The notes below the pieces were generated by a model. That model was not told the origin of the DNA. It was given only the letters and a program-made list of their open reading frames with translations, and made no database searches. This document shows positions 53,400 through 63,535 of a stretch of 64,000 nt of DNA, one piece after another; the stretch's first letter is position 1; every line of letters starts with the position of its first letter. The stretch covers positions 248,001 through 312,000 of the forward strand of contig JASBNA010000049.1 of assembly GCA_038087015.1 (NCBI GenBank). The letters run 5' to 3'. A program made the position numbers and the translations under genes. Source of the DNA: Cerrena zonata (taxonomy: Eukaryota > Basidiomycota > Agaricomycetes > Polyporales > Cerrenaceae).

Positions 53400-56300
53400 C
53401 TATTTGCCAAATATTCTATTAACTTGGGATAGCACTCTAGTGGTACCAAACCACAAAGTGACAAAAACCAAGGTGACATTGAATAGTATCAAAAGTAAAC
53501 CACTGAGCATAAATCTTGGAGCAAAAATTTTCCAGACCATTAAATGTCTCCTGAAGTGGGCTGCAAAAATAAAACTAGATGTAGATGTGAATGTCTGATA
53601 ACTAAGTAATGTGGTGATATTGGTAATTATTTGAGATAAAGCAGTTATTGGTTTATTGGAAGGTGAGATTTTCCACAACGTTATCAAAGGGATTGCCAAA
53701 CACACAATGATGAATGATCCAAATGTGTTCAAGGCAATATTAAGATGAGTGAATGGTAATGTTATATTTTCTGTAGTCATGAATCCAATCTCCCACTGAA
53801 CAGAGGGAATTGTGGCCTGATGGCCAGTACTGAAAAAGTGTTGGTATCCCAATAAACCAAACATTATAGGAGCAACTAAGTTCTTTCTTATATCAAGAAG
53901 TTCGTATAATTCTAATAATGACAAGATTTGTATAATCAACATATTGAGGGAAACAGCACCTAAAGGCTTTGTAACAAGCATGATTGCAATTGTAAAATTA
54001 ATAACTAACAAAAAGTAAGACGAACCATAAACATTTTGGTAGCCCAAAATGGAGGCAGTCCCTTGTGGTTTGGATTGAGTTGGTTGATCAGAGGATTCTT
54101 GCTCTTCCGAAGATTCTGAAGATTCACTAGCCACTGGTGAAGCACCTTCACCAAGCTCTAGTTTAACACACATTGGCCCTCTTGACCAACTATAATTAGC
54201 CAAAACTAATGCAACAAATAAAACAATCCTAGCAATTGCCAACTTCAAGGACTTCATTACTGAAAAGCTTAAGCCCAAATTCAAAGTCAGGAAATAGTCA
54301 CTATTCTCAACATATTCGAAAGTCCAATAGACAGCATTCATAAACATAAGAAATTTAAGTCCGGTCCCTATCCATAAAGGTGCGGCAGAATGATAGGAAT
54401 TTGAAAGATGATAAAATGATCTTACAACAACGGGCAAGATATAGGCCATCATATGCAACAAGACGATTGACCACCAGGAGGTGGTAGAGGTAGGAGTACA
54501 ATAAGGTCTTTGTTCTTCACGGCATAAATTTATCATTGATGTTAATCTTGATAGGATTATGAAGGTAATAGCATGAGTAATACCTAAAACTTTTTCAGGC
54601 TTGGATTTGGTAGTGTTAATGAGACAGCCGTATAAACAGCAAAAACCAAAAGTAGTTATGAAAAACAGAACCATTTTATCCTCCCAAACAACATACGAGT
54701 TGGATGCAAAAACCAAACAGTGTAAAACAACAAATATTAAACCCATAAATGACCAACTATTAAAATTATAAATTAAAAAATCGAACAATTGGTGGCCTAA
54801 CCAATTAACGCTAAATCTATCCATAATTGGAGCCCAAAAACCAATTGTTATTCCCAATGCAGTTCCAATACCCAAACAAGTTTTTATAGTAAATCCAATC
54901 GGTTTCAAAACAATAAAGACAGAGAAACTTGATACTAATCCTAATAAAGTCATAGCAATCACGGATCCAATAAACTCGAAAGACATGGTCAGGACTCTAA
55001 CTGAAGGAATAGATCTCGAATAAGTTATGATAAAGGATAATGAAAGGAGAAGAGTAGTGATACCTATTCCAATTGAAACCATATCAAAACGAGCCCACAA
55101 GCTTTTGCAATGTTCCAAAGACTCCGATTGGTAATCCTTAGCTTGTCTTATAATCTCTGGAAAGTATTTTTTGTTATTACCGAATTGAGAATAGTTTGTG
55201 ATAAAGTACTGGAATTTCTCTGATAGTTCAGTTTTAGCTAATTCTGGATACAAGTTTCTATAATTTTGAATTTGTTGTACAGTCTTATGACTTGCAAGTG
55301 ATAAATCTTTGTCATTGCCGAAGACTTCATCGATGGGAAATCCCAAGTTATTATGGGGGATTGGTAAGCCTAATAGTAAAGATATTGTAGGAACTAAATC
55401 AATTTGATTGACAGATCTATGATGTTTCCCAAGGTCACTGGTATTGTAAAAATCGGCAGATTTTTTATTAATATGAAATTTTTTATTCTTGGAGTACATG
55501 AATAAGGTACTTTCCAACTCGTCTAATGAATCACCACCATGGTTCCCGGTAGAATCCATACCGTGATCTCCCATAACGACCAATAATGTTTTATCATCGA
55601 TCTTATTGATAACATCAGCTATAACTTGATTCATTTGTTGTAATTTATCTTTCATTGCATGATGATTAGGTCCATACCTATGACCTGCATGATCGACTCC
55701 TAAGAAATGACCTATTAAGACGTCCCAATTGCTTGAATTGTCTTTATGTAGAAGGGGGTATAAATGATCGAGTACTCCATTATCAACTGTATGTAAATCC
55801 CAAACATTCAAAGAGTCATAGGGAAAATTTAATTCAGGGTTTATGAAATCACTAAACATGGCTTTCCAAGTATCATCTCCCATAAATGCCACACTTTTAT
55901 TATGTCTATGCAATTGAAGTAACCAATTATCTTCTTCTAGGGCATTCCCATTGAAATTTGAGCCTGCATCGATGAAAGTGGGCAAAGTACCAGTGGTCAA
56001 ACCTTTCAATCTTTGTAAAGTGGTCGTTGGGGGATCAGACATAAATTTCAATAAAACACCGTTATCCGGGTGTTTCTGAACTAAATCATGTAGTATCGGG
56101 AAATTATTATGATAATAGGGATTTGGATTTTCATTTTCATTAACCGGTATTACAAAATCAAACCTCAAAGCATCGATGATTAGAAATACCGCTTTATCGA
56201 ATTTTGCCGGCTTCATACAAGCCCCGAAGCCATTTGAGCCTTCTTCACATTCAGCAATGTTTGGCAAGACCTGTCTTGACAATAAGAAACCCTGTGTGAA

Positions 56301-56480
56301 GAATCCAATACCTAAAAATTGTAAAATGCTGAAAAATATTAAAACAACTACATAACCAAGAAAGGTGATTTTAAGCTTCTGTTGTCTTATTCTTGTTCTA
56401 GCTTGTTGCTGGTTTTGTCTCATCATCCTCTGTTTCTGTAAAAGCTCCGGAGAGCTCTGCAACATCTGTGCTGGATCCAT
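53400..56480 (-). CDS. GPI13: GPI ethanolamine-phosphate transferase 3 (Gpi13/PIG-O)
   Basis: Adds ethanolamine phosphate to the third mannose of the GPI anchor precursor in the ER, the group later joined to protein. 1,026 residues (1,017 in S. cerevisiae). A cytosolic Gln/Arg-rich N-terminus is followed by one membrane helix (VVVLIFFSILQFLGIGFF), then a lumenal alkaline-phosphatase-like domain (about residues 85-430) with metal-site motifs FLIIDALRFDF, DPPTTTLQRLKGLTTG, GVDHAGHRYGP and VVMGDHGMDSTGNHGG. A long polytopic C-terminal half with about a dozen helices follows, with one acidic Ser/Glu loop near residue 790. GMDSTGNHGG is typical of Gpi13 and Gpi7. The frame is intact. This essential enzyme is the target type of some antifungal GPI inhibitors. 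Confidence 0.95.
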   Translation of the reverse strand: MDPAQMLQSSPELLQKQRMMRQNQQQARTRIRQQKLKITFLGYVVVLIFFSILQFLGIGFFTQGFLLSRQVLPNIAECEEGSNGFGACMKPAKFDKAVFLIIDALRFDFVIPVNENENPNPYYHNNFPILHDLVQKHPDNGVLLKFMSDPPTTTLQRLKGLTTGTLPTFIDAGSNFNGNALEEDNWLLQLHRHNKSVAFMGDDTWKAMFSDFINPELNFPYDSLNVWDLHTVDNGVLDHLYPLLHKDNSSNWDVLIGHFLGVDHAGHRYGPNHHAMKDKLQQMNQVIADVINKIDDKTLLVVMGDHGMDSTGNHGGDSLDELESTLFMYSKNKKFHINKKSADFYNTSDLGKHHRSVNQIDLVPTISLLLGLPIPHNNLGFPIDEVFGNDKDLSLASHKTVQQIQNYRNLYPELAKTELSEKFQYFITNYSQFGNNKKYFPEIIRQAKDYQSESLEHCKSLWARFDMVSIGIGITTLLLSLSFIITYSRSIPSVRVLTMSFEFIGSVIAMTLLGLVSSFSVFIVLKPIGFTIKTCLGIGTALGITIGFWAPIMDRFSVNWLGHQLFDFLIYNFNSWSFMGLIFVVLHCLVFASNSYVVWEDKMVLFFITTFGFCCLYGCLINTTKSKPEKVLGITHAITFIILSRLTSMINLCREEQRPYCTPTSTTSWWSIVLLHMMAYILPVVVRSFYHLSNSYHSAAPLWIGTGLKFLMFMNAVYWTFEYVENSDYFLTLNLGLSFSVMKSLKLAIARIVLFVALVLANYSWSRGPMCVKLELGEGASPVASESSESSEEQESSDQPTQSKPQGTASILGYQNVYGSSYFLLVINFTIAIMLVTKPLGAVSLNMLIIQILSLLELYELLDIRKNLVAPIMFGLLGYQHFFSTGHQATIPSVQWEIGFMTTENITLPFTHLNIALNTFGSFIIVCLAIPLITLWKISPSNKPITALSQIITNITTLLSYQTFTSTSSFIFAAHFRRHLMVWKIFAPRFMLSGLLLILFNVTLVFVTLWFGTTRVLSQVNRIFGK

Positions 56481-57002
56481 AATTAAAGATGGGTTAAAAT
56501 TAAGTTTTTAAAGTATTAAAAGTGAACTTCAATGTGTCAAGTTCACCAACCACAATCTTGTGTCCTTTGAGATCGAAGAATTCTAAACAGGGACCTATAA
56601 AATCAAAAGGAAATAGCTAATTCCTTACTAATTAATTCCAATTGTTTGGTCTTGTCTGTCAATACAAAGGTTCCGTTACCACCACGCCAGTCACCTCAAG
56701 CTTTGGTTTGGCCTCGCAGAATATCAGGAGCTGTATGGAGGTGTTGTCAGGTTAAACTTTTGCTAAAGCTTCGAGATCTTTGTAGTAAAACGTTTGTCCA
56801 CGTAACCGTACCCGCTCCAGAATCAAAACAATTCAAACTTTTTAAACAAAAATGACAGAGGGAAGCGTACGGAAACAAAGAAATCAAACAAACAAATCAA
56901 AAAAAAAAATAAAAAAAAAAAAAACCGAGTAGTACTCGTGTGGTGTACGGAAGTCAGTCATTTCATTAATTACAGTGGAAGAAGTATTTACTAATATACA
57001 AA
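56481..57002. other. Intergenic, GPI13 promoter and SNF6-like 3' end
   Basis: 522 bases, no gene. Two A-runs (about 56898-56922) and a GTGTACGGA motif (about 56942) that partly matches the Rap1-like core. Confidence 0.55.
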
Positions 57003-58352
57003 TTATTCCATTGAATGATCGATTTGACTCAAGAAGTCATTGTCAAAAGCATGGCTGGACATCATGCCGTCTTCATCTTCATCCTGGAAGTTTATTAGAT
57101 CTCCCATGTCATCATTTACTATACCCAGATGGTTTGAATCTATTACATCGTTACCATTACTTAACAAATGATTGATGTCATCATCTACCATACCAGCATG
57201 GTCTTGATGATTTGAATCTTGGTTGAGGGCAAGACTGCCGTCGTGTTTCTCGTTGGCCTTGTCGTTGTCTGTGACTGAAAGGCCGAGATCGTCATTTGAA
57301 ATATGAATATCATTTGGATGGAAATTGTTAGTAGAATTTGACAGTTCGATTTTGGTTTGCTGATCCGATGGTAGATTGTCTTTATCTGGTGAGATTTGAG
57401 AAGCTTGAATATTTGAGGAGGTCAATCCTGGTGAGTTTTTATGGATATCATTATTTCTTGGGGTTACATTGTTGTTATTGGTAGAAGTTTGGAAATCTTG
57501 ATTGTTATTAGGATTGTTATGATGATCGTCACCATTGTTCATCAGATTCATGAACGACATCCCGCCAGTGAAATGGGACATATCAACGTTTGGATCATGA
57601 TTATTTAAATTGACAGGACCACCGTTATTTCCTCCGATATTTATCAATGAGTTAATTGATCTTGGATTGTAATTGGCAGGGGCCTTGGTAATTTCGTAAT
57701 TTGAAGATATTTCTGTAATTGGTATTGAATAACGCTTGGTATCTAATATAGATTTATATTGCTTGCCAAATTTCTTTTGATAACCTTCGATAGATTGCTG
57801 TAATTCTTTTTCTATGTCATCGATTGATTCAGAACTGTATAATTTAGAGTGTAACCCGGCTAATTTATCAATTTTTTCCTTTCTATAAACGTATTCGCTA
57901 TCATTATCAAATACTTGGCTCTTTTCTTGTTTAAGTTCTTCAATTTCCTCCAATAATGATTCATTTTTGGCCTTCATCAAATCAACGTCACCAAAATATA
58001 ATTCATCAGGTTTAATATTCTTTAAAAGTGATGACAATTGTTCTTTGGTTGGTTTACTTATACGATTTTTTTTGGAGCTTAGTGGCGCTTCCAATGGAAA
58101 TGAAGCCGGTGGTATGATTTTCAGAATATGAATTGGCTTGGAAGCAACATTCTCAAGGTACTCGTGATTGTTTATAAATCTATTCAATGCATCTGATCTA
58201 AAACTTATTAAATCTGCTTCATCGTGTAACTGAACTGATGCATCTTCTTTCATCGATGAACGACGATTAGCCACTTGTGGTTGCGCCATTTGTTGTCCTA
58301 CCGCATGATGGGGCATTGGCCTCCTGTGGGGCTGGTGACTTCGTCTAGGCAT
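57003..58352 (-). CDS. SNF6: SWI/SNF subunit Snf6-like protein
   Basis: 449 residues from ATG 58352 (MPRRSHQPHRRPMPHHAVGQ). The conserved core LHDEADLISFRSDALNRFIN resembles the Snf6 block (HDESDTISFRSNLLKNFIS in S. cerevisiae, recalled), and the acidic C-terminus with FDNDFLSQ echoes Snf6's FDDEFGDL end. A coiled-coil/helical region follows (about residues 115-215), then Asn/Asp/His-rich low complexity and a very acidic tail. Snf6 is a core member of the SWI/SNF nucleosome remodeller and is weakly conserved outside its core, so the rest cannot confirm the call. The frame is intact. The upstream gap contains an A29 run. Confidence 0.65.
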   Translation of the reverse strand: MPRRSHQPHRRPMPHHAVGQQMAQPQVANRRSSMKEDASVQLHDEADLISFRSDALNRFINNHEYLENVASKPIHILKIIPPASFPLEAPLSSKKNRISKPTKEQLSSLLKNIKPDELYFGDVDLMKAKNESLLEEIEELKQEKSQVFDNDSEYVYRKEKIDKLAGLHSKLYSSESIDDIEKELQQSIEGYQKKFGKQYKSILDTKRYSIPITEISSNYEITKAPANYNPRSINSLINIGGNNGGPVNLNNHDPNVDMSHFTGGMSFMNLMNNGDDHHNNPNNNQDFQTSTNNNNVTPRNNDIHKNSPGLTSSNIQASQISPDKDNLPSDQQTKIELSNSTNNFHPNDIHISNDDLGLSVTDNDKANEKHDGSLALNQDSNHQDHAGMVDDDINHLLSNGNDVIDSNHLGIVNDDMGDLINFQDEDEDGMMSSHAFDNDFLSQIDHSME

Positions 58353-58446
58353 TCTTTCCAATAATTCTTTCCAGAGAAATATAGATTATTCAATCTTGAT
58401 TAGATAAATTGATTATATTTCATTTTGTTTTGTTTTACCAAAACTC

Positions 58447-58477
<31 letters not shown>

Positions 58478-59086
58478 GGTAGATTTCTTTGAGCGTCGCA
58501 CGAATTCTCCTCCACACCAATGATTGCAAAATTATAATTATTACGAATCTATTAAAACATATATAAGTATATAATATTTAACGAACGTGAAGAAGCACAA
58601 GACGAGAGAAGGAATTCAGAGAAGCTAGGAAACATAGTATGAAAAGAAATAGAGGATATGACACCATGATTTATGACATAAATAATAAATATCGGAAGTT
58701 AAATAATGTTTTTTTTTTAAAATGTTTTTCGGTTTTCATTTAATAAAAGGGAAAGAATGATAATTGAACAGCATCAAGCTCCAGAATGACTAGTATCAAA
58801 TGTTGTCTGATACCAATAAGTCAGAATATCGATGTTGGGCAGCAAGAACAACGTTGACAAAAACAAAAAAAAAAAATAAAGAAAAAGTGGAAAACAAAAA
58901 ACAGTCTAAAGGATAGCACGAGGACATGGGAAACCAAACTAGTAATAACAACTTCTTTTTCAAAGGATTGACAAAATGATTTGAGTTAGAATTGAAAAAG
59001 GATAATAATACAAGAAATAAAGTTTATTTTTTGAAAAAAAAAAAAAAAAAAAGAAAAAGAAATAGAAAGACTGAAATTGCAAATGT
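58353..59086. other. Intergenic, SNF6-like promoter and SCH9 3' region
   Basis: 734 bases, no gene. A29 run at 58447-58475, further A-runs near 58864-58877 and 59034-59051. The rest is AT-rich with no recognised motif. Confidence 0.65.
58447..58475. repeat. Poly(A) homopolymer of about 29 bases
   Basis: Uninterrupted A-run about 95 bases upstream of the SNF6-like ATG (a poly-T tract on that gene's strand). Such tracts exclude nucleosomes; exact length is unreliable in sequencing. Confidence 0.85.
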
Positions 59087-61468
59087 CTATAAGTCAAACC
59101 TTCCATTGACGAATTCTTCATCCGCCAAGTGTTGATCTTGGTCAATTTCCATTTCATCTTCTTCGTCAATTTGACCATCTTCTATAACATCTTCATCAGG
59201 AGGTAAATTAGGATTACCAGGAATGAAGGACCCGGGGTTTTTAAAAGTATTGTAACGTAAAGATTTACCGAAATGATCATCCATTGCGGAATCATCAACG
59301 TAGGTAAAACCTTTGAAGTTTGCTTGAATACCTGGAGATAAAGGAGTAGTGGCTAATTCCATTTGTTTTTTCATTAAAGAAGTTGATTCATTAGTGAATT
59401 CTGGATCGAAATTTGAAGTATCAGTTTCCGAAGCTAAATGAGGTTTGAAAGGAGGAGGAATACTTTTTGATTTTAATAAATTCCAATCGATATCTTGAAA
59501 GAAAGGATGAGCTCTTAATTCTCTAGCGTCGTTAATGGATCCTAATCTATGCTTTGGATTACGATTTAATAACCCTTTAACAAAAGATCTACCTTCAGCA
59601 CTTAAAACTTCTTTTGGAAATCTAACTTTACCAAAAGCGATATTTTTATACATTTGTTGAGTATTTTCTGCATAAAATGGAGACCAACCACAGCACATTT
59701 CAAAAATTAAAACACCTAAAGACCAAAAATCAACCATTTTAGTATAGCCGGATTCATCTAATAAAACTTCTGGGGCTAAATATTCGGTAGTACCACAAAA
59801 AGTATTAGTAGTACCATCATTATTTAAGTTAGCCTTTGATAACCCAAAATCACATAAGGCAATATGACCATTTGCATCTAATAAGATATTTTCTGGTTTT
59901 AAATCACGATAAACAATATCATTATCGTGTAAATGTTCTAAAGCCAAAACCAATTCAGCAATATAAAACTTAGCACGGTCTTCAGGAAATCTACCTTCTT
60001 TTTGTAAATGCCAAAAAAGTTCACCACCAGACATATAATCAGTAACTAAATATAAATCAGATGGAGTTTGGAAAGAAAATTTTAAACCAACAATAAAAGG
60101 AGAAGCAGCAGCAGAAGTACGAACTAAGATATTACGTTCACCGATGGTATGAGCAATTTCTTTCTTCTTAACAATTAATTTTTTCAGTAAAATCTTCATT
60201 GCATAAATACGATCAGTATCACGTTTAGTAACTTGATAAACTTGACCAAAAGTACCTTTACCTAATAATCTTAAAATTTCAAAATCATCAGGGCCATACA
60301 GTTTTTTACTATCAGTTGAATTATATTGCCATTCGATTTTTAAAGAACCACAAACACGTTCACCAATCACTCTGGCTTTTAAAGGATACCATTCAGCGTT
60401 TATTAGTTTATTGGAAGTTGAACGGTTAGTGGAAGGAAAAATTCTTACGTGACCTAAAAAGGCATCATCATGAGCAGCATCATAAACAGAAATATCCAAT
60501 TCTGATTTTGAACCCACAACGTCAAAAGTAGCTTCATGATTCCATAAAGGATGAGAACTATTAATAGAAGAGCTATCACTTGAAGTATCCATCAGTTGAG
60601 TGTTGTTGCGATGATTAAAATTAAGATGTTGAGTTGAAGATTGTCTTTGAAACATAGTGGGTCTTTTTTGATCATGATTTAAAACTGGTAATGCATGGTT
60701 ATTATGAGTTTTATTATGCAGGTTTATATGATGATTATTATTTTGATGATTATGATTATGATTATGAATATTTGGAGATTTACCATAAGAATTAGGAGCG
60801 TTAGTAACAAATTCGGAACTTTCAAAAGTACACACAACGTAGGGTTGAGAGGTTTCATTAACCAATAAATCACGGGCCTCGATGATTAAAACTTTCAATT
60901 TCCCCTTTGGTTGAGCACTGTTTTTCAGGTCGTGGTTCAAGTTCTGACCGGTTTCATCGGTGGTGATGATAATTGGCTGACCAGATTTATCATTAGTTAT
61001 AGTGGTTCTAGTAGTTGTTGATTGAGGTTGTTGTAAATGATGATTATTTTTAGATAATTGTGACACACAAGGTTGAGATTTTTGATATTGTTGACTTTGT
61101 TGTTGATTTTTTTGAAATGTTTGGTTCAAATAGTTTTCAGAATCATAATTTTCCATTTGATTATTTGATTCATCATTCATATTTGATGATGTAGTACCAT
61201 AAACCATCCCGTTGGTTGAAACTGCAGTGGTAGGGGTGATTTTACCCAATCCTTTAGGTAAAAACTTCTTTCGATTATCGTTTGCATCAAAGGAATCAAT
61301 ACCAAATTGATTCTCTTGACTGGGGTTTGTCTCTTGACTATAATATTGGTCATCAGAGTAAATTTGATCATTGGCTAAATGAGATGATGATGATGATTGT
61401 TGAGATGGAGAATTTGAATCCTTCTTAAACCCGCCAAATCCAAAGATGGATTTTGCAAACTCAGCCAT
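59087..61468 (-). CDS. SCH9: Sch9 AGC protein kinase (S6-kinase-like TORC1 effector)
   Basis: 793 residues (824 in S. cerevisiae). The N-terminus is Gln/Asn/Ser-rich. It is followed by a C2 domain (about residues 190-375: KGKLKVLIIEARDLLVNETS, WNHEATFDVVGSKSELDISV) containing an Asn/His-rich insert. The kinase domain (about 390-650) has LLGKGTFGQVYQV, AMKILLKK, YRDLKPENILL, CDFGLSK and the PDK1 site in NTFCGTTEYLAPE. The C-terminal extension carries the turn/hydrophobic motifs (ATTPLSP; FKGFTYVDD) phosphorylated by TORC1. C2 plus kinase separates Sch9 from Ypk1 and Pkc1. Sch9 controls growth, ribosome biogenesis and lifespan; in Candida it also represses filamentation in high CO2. The N-terminal marker MAEFAKSIFGFGG is complete and the frame is intact. 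Confidence 0.95.
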   Translation of the reverse strand: MAEFAKSIFGFGGFKKDSNSPSQQSSSSSHLANDQIYSDDQYYSQETNPSQENQFGIDSFDANDNRKKFLPKGLGKITPTTAVSTNGMVYGTTSSNMNDESNNQMENYDSENYLNQTFQKNQQQSQQYQKSQPCVSQLSKNNHHLQQPQSTTTRTTITNDKSGQPIIITTDETGQNLNHDLKNSAQPKGKLKVLIIEARDLLVNETSQPYVVCTFESSEFVTNAPNSYGKSPNIHNHNHNHQNNNHHINLHNKTHNNHALPVLNHDQKRPTMFQRQSSTQHLNFNHRNNTQLMDTSSDSSSINSSHPLWNHEATFDVVGSKSELDISVYDAAHDDAFLGHVRIFPSTNRSTSNKLINAEWYPLKARVIGERVCGSLKIEWQYNSTDSKKLYGPDDFEILRLLGKGTFGQVYQVTKRDTDRIYAMKILLKKLIVKKKEIAHTIGERNILVRTSAAASPFIVGLKFSFQTPSDLYLVTDYMSGGELFWHLQKEGRFPEDRAKFYIAELVLALEHLHDNDIVYRDLKPENILLDANGHIALCDFGLSKANLNNDGTTNTFCGTTEYLAPEVLLDESGYTKMVDFWSLGVLIFEMCCGWSPFYAENTQQMYKNIAFGKVRFPKEVLSAEGRSFVKGLLNRNPKHRLGSINDARELRAHPFFQDIDWNLLKSKSIPPPFKPHLASETDTSNFDPEFTNESTSLMKKQMELATTPLSPGIQANFKGFTYVDDSAMDDHFGKSLRYNTFKNPGSFIPGNPNLPPDEDVIEDGQIDEEDEMEIDQDQHLADEEFVNGRFDL

Positions 61469-62561
61469 TGTTAGAAAGGAACGTTACTGTATCTTTTAAG
61501 AAAGACGGTTACTCTTCTCCTGTTATTGATAATGAAGTAGGGAGGGCGTTTCTAATTTTTTTTTTTTTGCCCTTTTCCCAGCTATTTCTCACTGTTTTTC
61601 CTCTTCTTTCTTTTTCTATTAGTGTTTTGTGTGTGCGCAATAAGCTTTTTTTCAACGATTAACGATGAGATAACTGAATTATCATTGTTTTTCATTTAAG
61701 GGTTAAGGGATCACATTTATCCTTACATTGGTGGCGTGGGTACCGCATGGCTAATTGGGTTGGTGGGATTGGCTAATTGGTGCGATGGGCTAGATAAGCT
61801 GAACGGGAGTTTAAATATTGTAAAGACGATTTCTGGTAATAGCACATCTGATAGGAATAGTACTGATTAACGTATGAGCGATGGGGGAGTGGATAAGCGA
61901 TGGATAATGTTGGAGCGGATGACATTCTAATGTCAAATACTCTACGTCGGCTTGTCGGCTTGTCGCTGTATGAATGCTCTTCAGCTGATGTACAAATAAC
62001 ATCAGCTGAAGAGATGACGGGTTGAGAATAACCATGCTGTGAGAAGGTTATTGTGCTTAAGCTTTTTAGTATATTGTTTATGTATAATGGTGAAGAATCC
62101 AAATTCCTGGTTTGTGTAATTGATTACGAGAGCTAAAGCTAATATTAATCAACAGGATAAACGCTGGGAGTAGAGCAGTCTTTCGATGGTGTTTCTATTG
62201 AAAATTGTTTTTTTGCAGCAAAAAGAAGAATTCTTTTCGCAACCCATACCTATAGGGGGAGGCACTTCTATACAAACATTTCATACCCAGGAGCTTGCTT
62301 GGTACTCAAACTCGGAATTATACAAGCGTAGGTTCATAAAGAGAATGAAGTAATGGAGGACTTAGTCTGATTGTGTGAAATTAACTTAAAAAACAATAAA
62401 GTTCACGTATACTATCCAAACAATAAAACCCCTACAGCTATAAAATTATAATCACCAAACTCAGCAGAAGCTTCGACTGGTTTAATGAATCAGGTCTATT
62501 AGGTATCGATAAGAGGACCAGATCTAACAAAACAGAAATTGACTAGTGTAAGAATATGTAG
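61469..62561. other. Intergenic upstream of SCH9 (1.09 kb)
   Basis: No coding region is called. Near SCH9 there is a T-rich stretch (61555-61570). At 61977-62013 lies a 15-bp-arm inverted repeat. Minus-strand frames of 109 and 74 codons overlap it but have no gene-like features. A run of short motifs CGGCTTGT repeats at 61948-61963. Long upstream regions with structure are common for SCH9-like regulators, but nothing specific is proven. Confidence 0.5.
61977..62013. repeat. Inverted repeat with 15-bp perfect arms, 7-base loop
   Basis: Arms CTCTTCAGCTGATGT (61977-61991) and ACATCAGCTGAAGAG (61999-62013) around ACAAATA. Each arm also contains the small palindrome CAGCTG. It is about 510 bases upstream of the SCH9 ATG. 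Confidence 0.92.
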
Positions 62562-63017
62562 TTATTTAGCAGCATCTTCCTTCGCAAACGAACTATTAAC
62601 CGTCAAGTACTCGACCGGTCCGAACTCTTGAATGGCTTGTATGTAATCAGATCTCAGCTGCTGGACAATAGCGCAGTAATCAGTATCCGGATCGTATTCT
62701 TCTAAGGATAAAAGCAACGAGTCTAACGTTTCTGGATCTCCAATCTTGGGTAGTGGGCTAGTTTGGAACCAGGGGGGTAATTCCAATAAACCTGGATGTC
62801 TATATTTCACTACAGAATAATTCCCAATCGATAGCCAAACGTCGTCAGCATTGGTTTGCCAAACCATTCCCAAATACTCTAAAGCACATAAACTCGAAAT
62901 ATTAACGTTGGCGAGCCCCTCGCTGTATTTATCACCCACCCCGGCGAATCGATACACAATGTTCAGCGAAAGAGCATTACGGAAGTAACATGTAAGTAAA
63001 ACAATCAAAAAAAACAT
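62562..63017 (-). CDS. Small predicted secreted or ER protein, unknown family
   Basis: 151 residues from ATG 63017. The N-terminus MFFLIVLLTCYFRNALS is a signal peptide or anchor; the mature part (NIVYRFAGVGDKYSEGLANV onward) has two Cys (SLCALE and DYCAIV), sequons NIS, NYS and NSS, and an acidic-aromatic composition. I do not recognise it. It lies between SCH9 and MRPL24, transcribed away from MRPL24, with about 520 bases separating the two starts. Two Cys and three sequons suit a secretory protein. It may be lineage-specific. Confidence 0.55.
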   Translation of the reverse strand: MFFLIVLLTCYFRNALSLNIVYRFAGVGDKYSEGLANVNISSLCALEYLGMVWQTNADDVWLSIGNYSVVKYRHPGLLELPPWFQTSPLPKIGDPETLDSLLLSLEEYDPDTDYCAIVQQLRSDYIQAIQEFGPVEYLTVNSSFAKEDAAK

Positions 63018-63535
63018 ACTCAGAAACTTGTATGCTCTGTAAAGCTCAAGCACAAAGGTGTATATATATATAGTCTATTCCCTTCACCGTTAATTAAATG
63101 GCTTTAAAAGCACTGATTAAGGGGTATTTTGAAAACCAACCTTGGATATAGGCTTATCTCTTGACGCCTTGCACGCGATCCCATAGTACCATTTTGGGAC
63201 CTTGTTTCCCTCAGCAAAACATCATGTCACAATTTTGACGTATTATCCTGCTTCTACTGCCGTAGTTTTGATGCCATCTACACCTTTACACCAACTAGCT
63301 GTGATCGTTTCTTTTTAGGCTGTATTTGATAATTAACGGACTCGCTTAGTGATCAGCAGACTTCATTCTTATCAATTAGCTGTAAATGGCTTAAGGGCCT
63401 GCCGAAGGGTGAGGTACTGGTGGAAACAAATGATGGATGTACGGGTGTTTTGCGTATTCTCAACACGCCAGTCTCTCGATGATGAAAAATAAAAGCTTTC
63501 CAATTACAAGAACAAGTGGATCAACAACGACAAGC
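63018..63535. other. Divergent promoter region, secreted orphan / MRPL24
   Basis: 518 bases without a gene. A TATATATATA element (63060-63070) serves the minus-strand orphan. The Rap1-like box is at 63435-63448. The in-frame ATG at 63437 is inside that box and is not the likely start. Confidence 0.6.
63435..63448 (-). promoter_or_regulatory. Rap1/telomere-like box upstream of MRPL24
   Basis: GGATGTACGGGTGT, identical to the 14-mer before RFC3; about 90 bases before the chosen MRPL24 start. Confidence 0.5.

Noticed and set aside
61773..62102. 109-codon minus-strand frame upstream of SCH9.
   Set aside because: It runs through the inverted repeat, has no recognisable domain, and overlaps another frame; more likely non-coding.
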